64,000 bases of DNA from Phycisphaera sp. Its GTDB lineage: Bacteria > Planctomycetota > Phycisphaerae > Phycisphaerales > UBA1924. Position 1 is the stretch's first letter, and each line of letters starts with the position of its first letter. The notes under the pieces were generated by a model. That model did no database searches. It was given only the letters and a program-made list of their open reading frames with translations, and was not told where the DNA came from. The stretch is from the NCBI GenBank assembly GCA_003712165.1, contig RHLH01000001.1, positions 868,001-932,000 on the forward strand. Direction: 5' to 3'. A program made the translations under genes and the position numbers. Below are positions 1 through 9,042 of this stretch, in pieces.

Positions 1-915
1 GCGGTTGATGATGATGTCGCGGACCTTGATTCCTCGCTCGAGCAGCCGCTGCTGGATGAGCAGGTTCTGGTGGGTCTGCACGAGCGTCCAATAGGCCTCC
101 TCGGTCTGGCGGATCGTGTTGATGACGTTGGTCTCGAGCTGCGCGATCTCGTCACGCTCGGCGTTCTCCGCGAGGCGGATGGACGAGAGCGCGAAGTCCG
201 AACCGCCGTTGCGGAGCAGAGGCTGGGTCAGCTGCGCACCGACGGTCACCGTGTTGGCGGGGTTTGGCACCACTGTGAGTCCTGGCGTGTCGTTGTCGTT
301 CCACGTCCAGGACGTATCGACGGTCAGCGTGCCGCCCGTGGTCAGTGTGCGCCGCACGCCCGCGGACACATCTGACTGTTCGAACACATCGGCAGCGGTC
401 CCGAAGAACGTCGAGCTTGTGCGGGGTCGATCGATCGATTGATACTGGCCGTTGACGAAAAACGTCCAGTCGAACGCCGCTTCCGCAGCCACAAGCTGCG
501 CCTCGGAGATCGCCGGGCGGAGCCTGTCGAACTGGAGCTGCGTGTTCCGCTCCATCGCCGAGCGGATCGCGCGCTCCAGGTTGATCGAGACGAAGCGTTG
601 CTCACCCCCAAGCAGATCGGAGTCCATCGGGAACGCGCCGCGTTCGTAGGACTTGTAGCCGCCCATCTCGCGAAGCTGGTTGAGCCTGTCCTCTGGGATG
701 CCGAGGCTATCGATCGACGCGTCACGCTCGGTCAGTATGTAGCCCGGGGCGTTCTCGGCCTCGACCAATTCGCGCTTCACCGCGTCGATGACCGACTTGG
801 TCAGCACCGCGCTGTCGCGTTCGAGAACGGGACCTGTGCAGCCAGAGAGAGCAAGTCCTGCGCAAATGACAGGCGCGGATCGCACAAAAAACGGGGGAAG
901 AACGGATCGAAGCAT
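1..915 (-). CDS. TolC-family outer-membrane efflux lipoprotein (partial, C-terminus beyond window)
   Basis: An open frame runs from the ATG at 915 to the window edge, 305 codons without a stop. The first residues form a lipoprotein signal with lipobox LSGC (Cys26). Later segments (SINLERAIRSAMERN, LTQPLLRNGG, a coiled NTIRQTEEAYWTLVQTH stretch) match the repeat helices and strands of TolC/OMF channel proteins, which connect inner-membrane exporters to the outside. An AGGA lies just upstream. Membrane-fusion and pump partners would be expected to the left of the window. The family call is good; the substrate is unknown. Confidence 0.85.
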   Translation of the reverse strand, partial: MLRSVLPPFFVRSAPVICAGLALSGCTGPVLERDSAVLTKSVIDAVKRELVEAENAPGYILTERDASIDSLGIPEDRLNQLREMGGYKSYERGAFPMDSDLLGGEQRFVSINLERAIRSAMERNTQLQFDRLRPAISEAQLVAAEAAFDWTFFVNGQYQSIDRPRTSSTFFGTAADVFEQSDVSAGVRRTLTTGGTLTVDTSWTWNDNDTPGLTVVPNPANTVTVGAQLTQPLLRNGGSDFALSSIRLAENAERDEIAQLETNVINTIRQTEEAYWTLVQTHQNLLIQQRLLERGIKVRDIIINR

Positions 916-1073
916 GTGCCAGGAGTCCTTTGTCATCCCAACATGGGTGTTTGACCCTGTTCGGGCCAGCTGGGTGTCGTAGACTATGCCACCCGGCGCT
1001 GCCTATCCGCTAGAACGGTCCAGGTGACGTTTGGATTTCCGGGGACATTTTCCGACTCGAGGAGCGTGGTCGT

Positions 1074-2588
1074 ATGGATTGCAAGTGGATCGGTGGAGTG
1101 GTCATCTTCGGGACAGTTCTGGGCGTATCCCCTCTGGGCACCGCGGGGCAGGTCTCGGCTCAGGTCTCATCTCAGGTCACCGAGTCTAAGCCCACGCACA
1201 TGGTTGTCACAAACCCGCAGGCCATGGTGCGTTGCGGGGCAGGCATGGCCTACTACCCCGTTTCTGAGCTGCGCCAGAACGCCATCCTGGTGATGGACGG
1301 CGAGACGCAGAGCGGATGGGCTCGCGTCAAGTACCCGAGCACCGCCTCGGCGCTGGTCCGCATCGAGTATGCCGACGTGGCCGCAGACGGGAAGTCGCTC
1401 CGCCTGAATCGGGATGACTCGCTGATCGCCTACAACGCGCTCGCCGGCGCCAAGGGCAGCTGGAGCAAGCTCGTCTCCGATCCCCTGCCAAGGGGGGCCG
1501 AGTTCGTTGTGACCGGCGAGGCCACCAATAAGCAGACCGGTGAACTCGCTGGCTACACCGTCGAAGCCCCTGCTGAAGCGCGCGGCTACGTCAGGCTCAA
1601 GTTCCTGCGTCGGGCGACCAATGCCGAGATCGAGGCGTGGAAGAGCGCCGCATCGGGCCAGACCCTCGCTGATGAGACCGAGTCGGGTGAAGGCTTGCCC
1701 GCAGTTGATCCTGGTGCAGGCGATCAGCCCGCCGTCGATCCGGGCATCGGTCAGCCGACCGAAATCGCCGAGGGCGATCCGAACGCCGGCACCGAGTCTG
1801 CCAACCAGGACTCAGAAAGTCTGATGGATCCGATGATCGGGGATGATGCGCAGGCGACTCGCACCGATCCGGAGACGGGCGTTGACACGCAGGGCGAAAC
1901 GACCGAGGTCGCCGACAACGATGGCGGCACTCCAGCAGATGCCGACACCACCCCTGCGGTCGCCGACTCTGGTGAGCAGGCTGACCAGCCCGTCGAGAAC
2001 GCGCCACCTCCATTAAAAATCAGCAGCCTCGATGAACTCGAAGAGATATTCGCGGCGGTTCAGAAGCAGACTGCTGAGGAAGCCGAGTACGGCCCGCTGC
2101 TGACCGAGGTCCAGCGGATGTATGACGAAACCGCCGATACGCCAGAAAGCGCGGGCATTCGCACTGCACTTCGCCAGAGGCTCTCGGTTCTCAAGATCCG
2201 TCAGCGGATTCAGGAAGCCGCTCGCGCTAACGCCGCGGTCCAGAGCGACGCGGAAAGCCGTGAGAGCGAGATCGTCGAACGTATCCGTGAACTCGAGATC
2301 AAGCGTTCCTACGCCGTGGTCGGCAGGCTGCTCCCGAGCGCGGTGTACGACGGTCAGCGTCTGCCCCGCATGTACCGCGTGCAGTCCGTCGACGGCACCG
2401 AGGCGCCCCGTACGCTGGGCTACCTCCGCCCGAGCGACGAGATCAATCTCGAGACCATGCTGGGTGAGACAGTCGGTGTCATCGGCACGCCCAACCTCGA
2501 CCCGAGGCTCAACCTGCGGATCATCACGCCGATCAAGATCGACCTGATCCATTCGGTCGAAGAAGCATCCACCGAGAACCGGGGCTGA
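1074..2588 (+). CDS. Exported protein with SH3-like domain and acidic linker, unknown function
   Basis: The product has 504 aa. It starts with a signal peptide (hydrophobic residues about 7-25, cleavage near the AQ pairs). Residues about 40-110 (VVTNPQAMVRCGAGMAYYPV, then WARVKYP) resemble a bacterial SH3-like domain. Residues about 200-310 form a low-complexity acidic linker with PAVDPG/PTEI repeats. A charged helical region follows, with a C-terminal beta-rich part. It is transcribed divergently from the TolC gene, and its stop abuts the stop of the convergent membrane-protein gene. It probably acts in the periplasm. No enzyme motif is visible. Confidence 0.75.
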   Translation: MDCKWIGGVVIFGTVLGVSPLGTAGQVSAQVSSQVTESKPTHMVVTNPQAMVRCGAGMAYYPVSELRQNAILVMDGETQSGWARVKYPSTASALVRIEYADVAADGKSLRLNRDDSLIAYNALAGAKGSWSKLVSDPLPRGAEFVVTGEATNKQTGELAGYTVEAPAEARGYVRLKFLRRATNAEIEAWKSAASGQTLADETESGEGLPAVDPGAGDQPAVDPGIGQPTEIAEGDPNAGTESANQDSESLMDPMIGDDAQATRTDPETGVDTQGETTEVADNDGGTPADADTTPAVADSGEQADQPVENAPPPLKISSLDELEEIFAAVQKQTAEEAEYGPLLTEVQRMYDETADTPESAGIRTALRQRLSVLKIRQRIQEAARANAAVQSDAESRESEIVERIRELEIKRSYAVVGRLLPSAVYDGQRLPRMYRVQSVDGTEAPRTLGYLRPSDEINLETMLGETVGVIGTPNLDPRLNLRIITPIKIDLIHSVEEASTENRG

Positions 2589-3248
2589 TCAGGATTCTGA
2601 TTCGGGTTTCTCTGGCTCAGCGGGCTCGCTCGCAGGCGATGGGTCCGCCTTCACGGGCTCGGGCTTCTTCGCCTTCTCGGGCTTCGGGCTCGCCGCCTTC
2701 GCCTCTGGTTTGGGCGGGAGTTCGGGTCTGCTCAGCAGCAGGAACATGAACGCCGCGACACTGAATCCGAAGAGCAGAGTCAGGATAAATCCGAGATACG
2801 CCTTGTCGTACTCTGGGATGTCCTTGCCGTTCTCAGGTTTCGCGCCAGAGAGGAACGACTCGCGGAGTGAATCAGTGTCGGTAACATCACGAGACTTGAT
2901 ATCCGCCTGGTACGAATCCTCGAAGTAGTTGTACACGCCTGAGGAGCGGTAGTTCGAGCCGGCCCGCGTCAGGAAGACGCCCGCGAACACGAGGGGCAGA
3001 ACGAGCCCGAGATGGATGCCGATCATCCCTACTTTGCGTTTGGTCTTGATCATGAGCGACATCACGCCCATCGCAACCATGATCGCGGCGCAGGCGCCGG
3101 TGGCGATGATCGCGGTCGTGGCATTTGCGCCGGGCGGGGCGATCAGGTACGCGAGCACGCCGAACGTGAGCATGAGCGCTGCGTAGAGAAACATGATCAT
3201 CGCAACGCGTGAGATCGAGGAGTGCTTGCTCAAAGGTGTTCCTTTCAC
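2589..3248 (-). CDS. Small polytopic membrane protein with Pro/Lys/Glu-rich tail
   Basis: The product has 219 aa. Three hydrophobic segments lie in the first 95 residues (around 15-37, 43-66, 74-93) and a fourth around 148-170, followed by a low-complexity Pro-Lys-Glu tail from about residue 175. The three-helix front with small residues is loosely like TMEM14/UPF0136 proteins, but I would not assign it. The gene is convergent and directly abutting with the preceding one. The start ATG at 3248 lies in a short divergent region shared with the FIST gene. Confidence 0.7.
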   Translation of the reverse strand: MKGTPLSKHSSISRVAMIMFLYAALMLTFGVLAYLIAPPGANATTAIIATGACAAIMVAMGVMSLMIKTKRKVGMIGIHLGLVLPLVFAGVFLTRAGSNYRSSGVYNYFEDSYQADIKSRDVTDTDSLRESFLSGAKPENGKDIPEYDKAYLGFILTLLFGFSVAAFMFLLLSRPELPPKPEAKAASPKPEKAKKPEPVKADPSPASEPAEPEKPESES

Positions 3249-3304
3249 GGAGTCCGGGACAGTCTAGTGCGTCCGGCGTGTGTCCGGGATCTACCATCGG
3301 GGGT

Positions 3305-4582
3305 ATGGCCACGGCTGCCCAACGTACTATTCCGAGCTACGCCGCTTCGCTTTCGGTCCGCGCCGAGAGTCCGCAGGCCGCGAAGGAAGCAGCCGATCGC
3401 GCGGTTCAGCGATTGGGCGACGCCAGACCGGATCTGGCGTTCCTGTTTCTGACCGCTCCGCATGTGCCCCGGGCGGGCGAGATCGCCGCTCTCGTGGGCC
3501 GGATCACCGATGCGCGATACCTCGTGACGATGTCGGCGTCGGGAGTCATCGGCGGGGGCGTCGAGGTCGAGTCGGGACCGGGCATCTCGCTCTTGCTCGC
3601 ATCGATGCCCGGGGTCAACATCAGGCCCTTTCTGCTGGCGGACCTGCCCCGCGTGCCTGATCAGCCCTCGCCCGACTGGTACAAGGACGTGTTCGCTCCC
3701 GCGATGCACATCGAACCCGGGCACGCCGCGACGTTTGTCTTTGCCGATCCGTACTCGGTGCCGCTTGTGCGAACGCTGCCCGCGATGAGCCGGGCCGGGA
3801 AGAACGCGCCGATCATCGGATCACTCGCCTCCTCGGGCAAAGCGCCGGGACAGAACGTCATCGGGCTCAACGACCAGATGATGACCACGGGCGGTCTCGG
3901 TGTCAGCATCTCGGGCGATATCGCCATCGACGGCGTCGTGAGCCAGGGCTGCAAACCCATCGGCCCGACAATGCTCGTGACCAAGGCCCGCGACAATGTG
4001 ATCCTCGAACTCTCCGGGAAGAGAGCGGTCGATACTCTCCGTGACTCGGTGCAAGGACTCTCGGCCAAGTCGCGCACAGCGCTGACCAAGGGCATGCTGC
4101 TGGGCAGGGTCATCAACGAGTACAAAGAGCGCTTCGGCCAGGGCGATTTCCTCATCCGGGGCGTGAAAGCGATCGAGAACGCCAACGGTGCTGTGATCTC
4201 CGACGACTTCTTCAGAGTCGGGCAGACGGTTCAACTTCACGTGCGCGACGCGGAGAGTGCGCGGGGCGATCTCGAGATGGTCCTCGATGCGCAGAAGCTC
4301 AACGCGAAGCCCGACGCGGGTCTGCTGTTCACCTGCTCTCAGCGGGGCGTCAAGTTGTTCGGTGAGCCAAGCACCGATGCGTCGGCGGTCATCCGTGCGT
4401 TCTCTCCCGCAGCCGCGGGCGTGGAACAGGCCAAGAGCGGCCAGCGCATCGACGTGGGGAAGCAGGCACTCCCGCTCGCGGGCGCGTTCTCAGGTGGAGA
4501 GATCGGGCCAGTGGGAGAGATGAGCTACCTACACACAATGACAGCGGGCCTGACGCTCTTTCGAAGCGACAGGCCCGCGTAA
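3305..4582 (+). CDS. FIST-domain sensory protein (FIST N + FIST C)
   Basis: The product has 425 aa. FIST proteins are sensory/ligand-binding modules proposed to bind small molecules such as amino acids. The N-terminal half shows PDLAFLFLT and GVIGGGVEVE. The C-terminal half carries AGLLFTCSQRGVKLFG, a variant of the usual FIST_C CxxRG..LFG signature, and ends with the typical SYLHTMTAGLTLFR. The frame is open 32 codons upstream, but ATG 3305 follows a GGGG-rich stretch and the upstream extension does not look like coding sequence. It is a stand-alone FIST protein with no fused signalling domain. Confidence 0.85.
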   Translation: MATAAQRTIPSYAASLSVRAESPQAAKEAADRAVQRLGDARPDLAFLFLTAPHVPRAGEIAALVGRITDARYLVTMSASGVIGGGVEVESGPGISLLLASMPGVNIRPFLLADLPRVPDQPSPDWYKDVFAPAMHIEPGHAATFVFADPYSVPLVRTLPAMSRAGKNAPIIGSLASSGKAPGQNVIGLNDQMMTTGGLGVSISGDIAIDGVVSQGCKPIGPTMLVTKARDNVILELSGKRAVDTLRDSVQGLSAKSRTALTKGMLLGRVINEYKERFGQGDFLIRGVKAIENANGAVISDDFFRVGQTVQLHVRDAESARGDLEMVLDAQKLNAKPDAGLLFTCSQRGVKLFGEPSTDASAVIRAFSPAAAGVEQAKSGQRIDVGKQALPLAGAFSGGEIGPVGEMSYLHTMTAGLTLFRSDRPA

Positions 4583-4624
4583 GTCGGATTCATTTCTCAA
4601 CCGGTCAAGCCGGGCCGGGGTGGC

Positions 4625-4978
4625 TCAGTAGGCCTCGGTCAGATCGCCTTCACAGACAGGGCAGTTCTCGGGAGCCTCGCCGTGACCGATGAGCGGGAAG
4701 AATTTCTCGCAATGCGGGCACTGGCCGGCGCTGACGCGGCGTTCGTCTGCCTCGGCGGAACTGAGGATGACGTCGTTTCGACGCTTCTTGAATTCCTCAA
4801 CGGTCATGCTCGCCACATCCTGCGGGTCGTTCAGGACCGACTCGGGATCGATGTAGTGAACCATCTGCTGTTCCTGAGGGTTCGAGCCGCCCATCGTGGA
4901 AATGCCGTAGATGGCACCGCCGATCGCTGCAACCGCGATGATCAGGAGAATTGCGTTCTTTCCGCCGCCCTTAGCCAT
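4625..4978 (-). CDS. Membrane-anchored zinc-ribbon protein
   Basis: The product has 117 aa. One N-terminal transmembrane helix (residues about 9-27) is followed by a charged helix and a C-terminal zinc ribbon with the cysteine pairs CPHC and CPVC separated by about 20 residues. The ribbon should face the side opposite the short Lys-rich N-terminus. There is no known function. Small anchored ribbons of this kind are common hypotheticals in planctomycetes. It is convergent with the FIST gene. Confidence 0.75.
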   Translation of the reverse strand: MAKGGGKNAILLIIAVAAIGGAIYGISTMGGSNPQEQQMVHYIDPESVLNDPQDVASMTVEEFKKRRNDVILSSAEADERRVSAGQCPHCEKFFPLIGHGEAPENCPVCEGDLTEAY

Positions 4979-5159
4979 GGTGTGTCCCCGTGTCCCGCAA
5001 CAGATCGCCCTCGATTCAAATGGGCCTGAATGCGGTTAGTGATTACCTCTTCGTAATGTCAATCTTACCAACAAATCCGGGCCCAATCGAGGGCTGTCAG
5101 AATCGGGTACCAGATGCCTCGAATCGGGCGTTCCGGATGGTATTGTCCAGTCTCTGCCT

Positions 5160-6542
5160 CTAAAGAAGCGCCGGCTCGATGATGCCCCGGCACTCCCCGA
5201 GCCCGATCCTGCGGAAACCCTCGCGTTCGCAGTAGCCCCGGATGATGACCTCATCACCATCGGCAAGGAACTTACGCTCCTCACCCGTCGGCAGTTCGAT
5301 CGGGGTTCGCTGAGTACCAGGCACGAGCTTTGGCGTATCGGCGAACGGGTCGCCGTCCCAGGTCAGTTCGAGCAGGCAGCCCCGGGCCTCGCGCGTGGGC
5401 CCAGAGATTGTGCCCGAGCCGAGCAGGTCGCCCGGCTGCATATTGCACCCGTTGCTCGAGTGGTGCGTGAGCATCTGCGCGATCGTCCAGTACATGTCTT
5501 TGAAGGATCCCTTGCTGAGCCTGATCGGCTCCAGGTCCTGGTCACGCATTTGCTTCGACGCGAGGAAGACTTCGAGCGTGATGTCGATGCCCCCGTGTGA
5601 CTGGTCGTTCTCATCATGAAGATGTGCCAGGGGCTTCGGGTCGCCGTCGTCACGCGTCATCGCCGGACAGCGGAACGGCGCGAGCGCTTCCATCGTCACG
5701 ATGTAGGGCGAAACCGTCGTCGCGAAGTTCTTGGCAAGGAACGGCCCCAGCGGCACGTACTCCCATTTCTGCATGTCACGCGCCGACCAGTCGTTCAGCA
5801 GGCACACTCCGAGGATGTGATCCTCGGCTTCGGCGATCGGGATCGGTTGGCCGAGCTCGTTGCCGCGCCCGACCACAACACCCAGTTCGAGCTCATAATC
5901 AAGCAGTTTGCAGGGCCCAAAGCCCGGTGCGCCGCCCTCTTCCGCGGGCGAGAGCTGCCCGACCGGCCTGCGCACTGTGGTTCCGCTCGGGACGACAGAC
6001 GAAGCCCTGCCGTGGTACCCGACCGGGATCCACTTGTAGTTGGGCAGCAGCGGGTTGTCTGGTCGGAACATCGATCCGACGTTCGTGGCGTGGTAGACGG
6101 ACGCGTAGAAGTCGGTGTAATCCCTGCAGTCGAACGCGGGCAGCAGCTCGACATCTGTCACATCGAATAGAGCGTGCTCGGCGAGTTCGTGGTCGCGCAG
6201 CTCGGCGTTGTCCTTGTTGAGAAGAGAGACGAGTCTCGCGCGGAATTTCGCGCGGTCTTCGCGTGAGAGCTGGCTGAAGTACTCATCGATGAGCATCGTG
6301 CTCATGATCTCGTCGTCAACAAACCCATCGAGGAAGCCCTGCTGCGCGATCAGGTCGAGCACAAGCAGCTTGCTGCCGATCACGACTCCAGATGCGATGA
6401 AGGTTTCCTGCTCCTCGTCGTCAGTAAAGACCGCTCTGACAAACGGCAGGTTCTGGATAGGGAAGTCGGTGTCCGAGTCATTGGCAGACTCAACCCAGCT
6501 CTCAAGGTTCTGGTCGTGGGTCTCGTCGATCTCGTAGGGCAT
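5160..6542 (-). CDS. fahA: Fumarylacetoacetase
   Basis: The product has 460 aa. Fumarylacetoacetase hydrolyses 4-fumarylacetoacetate to fumarate and acetoacetate, the last step of tyrosine/homogentisate catabolism. Diagnostic blocks are DYTDFYASVYHATNVG, VGYHGRASSVVPSG, LDYELELGVVVG, NDWSARDMQKWEY and GDLLGSGTISGP, which contain the metal-binding and catalytic residues of the FAH fold. Length is normal for the family. No homogentisate dioxygenase is next to it. A divergent ArsR regulator sits 143 bp upstream and could share control. Confidence 0.93.
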   Translation of the reverse strand: MPYEIDETHDQNLESWVESANDSDTDFPIQNLPFVRAVFTDDEEQETFIASGVVIGSKLLVLDLIAQQGFLDGFVDDEIMSTMLIDEYFSQLSREDRAKFRARLVSLLNKDNAELRDHELAEHALFDVTDVELLPAFDCRDYTDFYASVYHATNVGSMFRPDNPLLPNYKWIPVGYHGRASSVVPSGTTVRRPVGQLSPAEEGGAPGFGPCKLLDYELELGVVVGRGNELGQPIPIAEAEDHILGVCLLNDWSARDMQKWEYVPLGPFLAKNFATTVSPYIVTMEALAPFRCPAMTRDDGDPKPLAHLHDENDQSHGGIDITLEVFLASKQMRDQDLEPIRLSKGSFKDMYWTIAQMLTHHSSNGCNMQPGDLLGSGTISGPTREARGCLLELTWDGDPFADTPKLVPGTQRTPIELPTGEERKFLADGDEVIIRGYCEREGFRRIGLGECRGIIEPALL

Positions 6543-6654
6543 CTCGGGGCTCCTTCGGGGGCTCAGGTCTCAGAGTCGGATGAGTCTAGACCCGGCCCCG
6601 TGCGGACCAGAAACCGCTATCGGGGGCCGATGGAGTCATTTTCTCCTGGTCTGG

Positions 6655-6683
6655 TTGACAAGGGGGGCGTCAATATGTAACCT
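6655..6683 (+). promoter_or_regulatory. Predicted sigma70-type promoter of the ArsR operon
   Basis: A perfect TTGACA (6655-6660) is followed 17 bp later by TAACCT (6678-6683). This would start transcription within a few bases of the ATG codons at 6686 and 6695, giving a leaderless or near-leaderless mRNA. It is inferred from consensus only. Confidence 0.5.
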
Positions 6684-6695
6684 ATATGTTACATA
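6674..6695. promoter_or_regulatory. Palindromic operator over the arsR promoter and start
   Basis: TATGTAAC and GTTACATA form 8-bp perfect inverted arms around a 6-bp spacer (CTATAT). The palindrome overlaps the predicted -10 element and the first candidate start codon. A dimeric winged-helix ArsR protein encoded immediately downstream is the obvious ligand, giving autorepression. Confidence 0.65.
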
Positions 6696-7057
6696 TGAGC
6701 CACGACTCCATGGATGCGGTCTTCGCGGCTCTCGCCCACGCCGACCGCCGGCGGATCCTCGACCTCGTCAAGGACTCACCCGGCGTGAAAGTGGGGGACG
6801 TCTGTTCTCACTTTGGCACCAGCAGGATCGCGGTGCTCAAGCACATACAGGTTCTGGAAGACGCTGGCCTTCTCATCCGTGAGCGAGAGGGACGAACCAA
6901 GCGTCTGTACCACAACACCGTTCCGATCCAGCAGATCTACGACCGCTGGACAACGGAGTACAGCAAGCACTGGGCCGGGCACCTCACGTCCATCAAGTAC
7001 CGGATCGAAGAAGCAAACAAGGAACCGCACAATGGCAACGACGAAAGTGATCGATGA
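6686..7057 (+). CDS. ArsR/HTH_20-type transcriptional regulator
   Basis: The product has 123 aa (or 120 from the ATG at 6695). It shows a winged-helix fold: FAALAHADRRRILDLVKDSPG, the recognition helix in VGDVCSHFGTSRIAVLKHIQ, and the wing in LIREREGRTKRLYHN. No metal-binding Cys cluster is seen, so it belongs to the group that pairs with SRPBCC/AHSA1 proteins rather than to arsenic sensors. It overlaps the next gene by 26 nt, so the two are co-transcribed. It probably represses its own operon through the palindrome over its start. Confidence 0.88.
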   Translation: MLHMSHDSMDAVFAALAHADRRRILDLVKDSPGVKVGDVCSHFGTSRIAVLKHIQVLEDAGLLIREREGRTKRLYHNTVPIQQIYDRWTTEYSKHWAGHLTSIKYRIEEANKEPHNGNDESDR

Positions 7058-7565
7058 AGCCGCTCGCAAGGCGATCTACAAGGTGTTCATCCGAGGCACC
7101 GCCCAGCAGGTGTTCCACGAGCTCACAAAGACGGACGATATCCAGAAGGCGCTCTTCTACTGCAGGATGCACGCCGACGATTACGAGCCGGGCACGACGA
7201 TGTCTATGCGTTCCCCCGATGGCAAGTTTGTTTCCATGATCGGCAAAATTCTCGAATACAAACCCTACACACGCTTTGTGCACACACTCAAATTCACATC
7301 CTACGACGACCCCGAGTGCACCGTTATCTACGACATTACAGAGCAGGAGGGTGGTGTCGAGCTCACGCTGACGTGCGAGAACCTGCCGATGGGCACCAGG
7401 ACCGCCAAGAACATGGCTTCGGGCGGCACACTTATCTGCAACAACGTCAAAGCCATCGTCGAGACGGGCAAACCCACGTTTATGTACCGCACTGTGCTCA
7501 AGACGCTCATCAAGCTCGCGGGTGTGTTCACACCCAAGAAGTGCCGAACCGAGAACTGGATCTGA
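7032..7565 (+). CDS. SRPBCC/AHSA1-like domain protein
   Basis: The product has 177 aa. Residues about 12-140 fit the START/Bet v 1-like (AHSA1) hydrophobic-pocket fold: an N-terminal strand (IYKVFIRGTAQQVFHELT), then GKFVSMIGKILEYKPYTRFVHTLKF and CTVIYDITEQEGGVELTLTCE. Such proteins are routinely encoded behind an ArsR regulator and bind small hydrophobic ligands. The ATG at 7032 lies inside the arsR coding end. The longer upstream frame is only the overlap with arsR. Confidence 0.8.
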   Translation: MATTKVIDEAARKAIYKVFIRGTAQQVFHELTKTDDIQKALFYCRMHADDYEPGTTMSMRSPDGKFVSMIGKILEYKPYTRFVHTLKFTSYDDPECTVIYDITEQEGGVELTLTCENLPMGTRTAKNMASGGTLICNNVKAIVETGKPTFMYRTVLKTLIKLAGVFTPKKCRTENWI

Positions 7566-7618
7566 TCTCAATCACAAAGCCGCCCGTGGTGGGGTGGTTC
7601 GTATCTTGGAGAATCGAA

Positions 7619-7993
7619 ATGGGTAAGGCAATCGGTGCCGTAGTTGTCGGATTCATCGTCTGGAGCGTGCTGCACTTTGGGAACATGACTCTTGTGCGTG
7701 CAATATTTCCCGATGCGATCGCGGAGGACGGCTCGTGCTTCGAGGCCGTGCCGCTCCTGGTCACGCTCGCGATCACGTTTATTCAGTCGGTCATCGCGGG
7801 CGCCGTGTGCCGACTTGCGGCGAAGAAAGGCCAAGCACCGCTCGCGCTGGCGATCCTGCTGACTGTTGTTGGAATCGGTGTCGAGGGATCGATGTGGCAC
7901 CTCGCGCCGGCGTGGTATCACATCAGCTTCATCGTGATGCTCGCACCGTTGACCCTCATCGGCGCAGCTGTTGTGACAAAGAAGGTCGCGTGA
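7619..7993 (+). CDS. Small integral membrane protein, third gene of the ArsR operon
   Basis: The product has 124 aa with four hydrophobic helices (about 4-22, 40-62, 68-88, 97-118). A GGAG 8 nt before the ATG at 7619 fixes the start. It follows the SRPBCC gene by 53 nt on the same strand, so it is probably co-regulated. It resembles the many small DUF membrane proteins found beside ArsR/AHSA1 pairs. No function can be assigned. Confidence 0.7.
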   Translation: MGKAIGAVVVGFIVWSVLHFGNMTLVRAIFPDAIAEDGSCFEAVPLLVTLAITFIQSVIAGAVCRLAAKKGQAPLALAILLTVVGIGVEGSMWHLAPAWYHISFIVMLAPLTLIGAAVVTKKVA

Positions 7994-8008
7994 TCAGAAC
8001 CTGCCGAG

Positions 8009-8959
8009 TCAAAGCCAGCCCAGCTCGGCGAGTTCCTCGGTTGGCTCGGTGAAGCTGCAGGAGCCGTAGCTGAATGAGAATTGACGCCTCGCGTCAACGA
8101 TCTCGTCCGTGGTGAGGGAGACCTCACCACCGGGTGCGTGCCAAGACGCGCCGTTGTCATCGAAGCTGAGTTTGTCTTTGTCGGACTCGACAAGCAGCGT
8201 CGCGGCCAGCGCCTCATCGATCTTGCCCTGACGGATGAGTGCGCTTGCGAGAAAGACATTGAGGAACCCGAACATGGTTCCCTTGTCTGAGCCCTTTTCG
8301 TACGTGAGCCTGTAGTCGCCTCGGAGCGGGTGGTGCAGGCCCGCGGTGCACTTGAACGGGACATCCCCGATCTGGCAGCACCAGATGAACCGCGCGACCT
8401 CCTCGGGTGCGGGAATGAGATCGGGCGTGACGCCCCCCGTGCGGATTTTCGCCGCGGCGGGTAGCCCGGAGAGAGCCGCGATCATGCCCCGCGGGTCTTC
8501 GCGGTGATCGATCTCGAAGAATGGGATGATATCGTCGGGCATCGCCTCGAGCGCTTCATCGATGAACGAAGCGCTCGGCGCTTTGATCTCGATCGCATCG
8601 ATCTTCGCGAGGCCGTTGCGCTCGTCGCCGTGGTGCTCGTTGAATGCCCTGATCTGCTCGAGCCCGGTCTGCGGGTCGTCGGCTTTCACGATCGCCGCGA
8701 CTTTCCAGGGCGGTGTGACGTCGGCCATCTCGGTGTACCCGCTGGTCGCGAACGTGCCGGGCATGACCATCGCCGCGTGCTTGGTGAGCTCGTCGAGTCT
8801 CCAGGCGGGGCAGATGAAGTGACTCAGCACGCCCGCGTGCGGCCCGCGGAGGTGCCGAGCGAACTCGGTGACCGCAGGCTCCATGTCCAGCTGCGCGGGA
8901 GGGAAGAGCCCGGCGTAGTCGATCAACTTATCCAGGAGCGCATCAATCGAGGCGGGCAT
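8009..8959 (-). CDS. Conserved hypothetical protein (TIM-barrel-like pattern)
   Basis: The product has 316 aa. GGAGGAACCACC directly before the ATG at 8959 selects this start over the one 14 codons upstream. The strands are rich in E/D/K endings (IDAIEIKA, IIPFFEID, AKIRTGGV, VPFKCTAGLHHPLRG), a pattern that could form a beta/alpha barrel with a basic substrate pocket. I know similar unannotated proteins only as hypotheticals. It converges with the ArsR operon. Confidence 0.75.
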   Translation of the reverse strand: MPASIDALLDKLIDYAGLFPPAQLDMEPAVTEFARHLRGPHAGVLSHFICPAWRLDELTKHAAMVMPGTFATSGYTEMADVTPPWKVAAIVKADDPQTGLEQIRAFNEHHGDERNGLAKIDAIEIKAPSASFIDEALEAMPDDIIPFFEIDHREDPRGMIAALSGLPAAAKIRTGGVTPDLIPAPEEVARFIWCCQIGDVPFKCTAGLHHPLRGDYRLTYEKGSDKGTMFGFLNVFLASALIRQGKIDEALAATLLVESDKDKLSFDDNGASWHAPGGEVSLTTDEIVDARRQFSFSYGSCSFTEPTEELAELGWL

Positions 8960-9042
8960 GGTGGTTCCTCCGTCTGAGACCTGACCATAGTCAGGCAACA
9001 ATCTCGGGGGCGGAGGCTTCCAGCCTCCGTAACAACAGTGTT

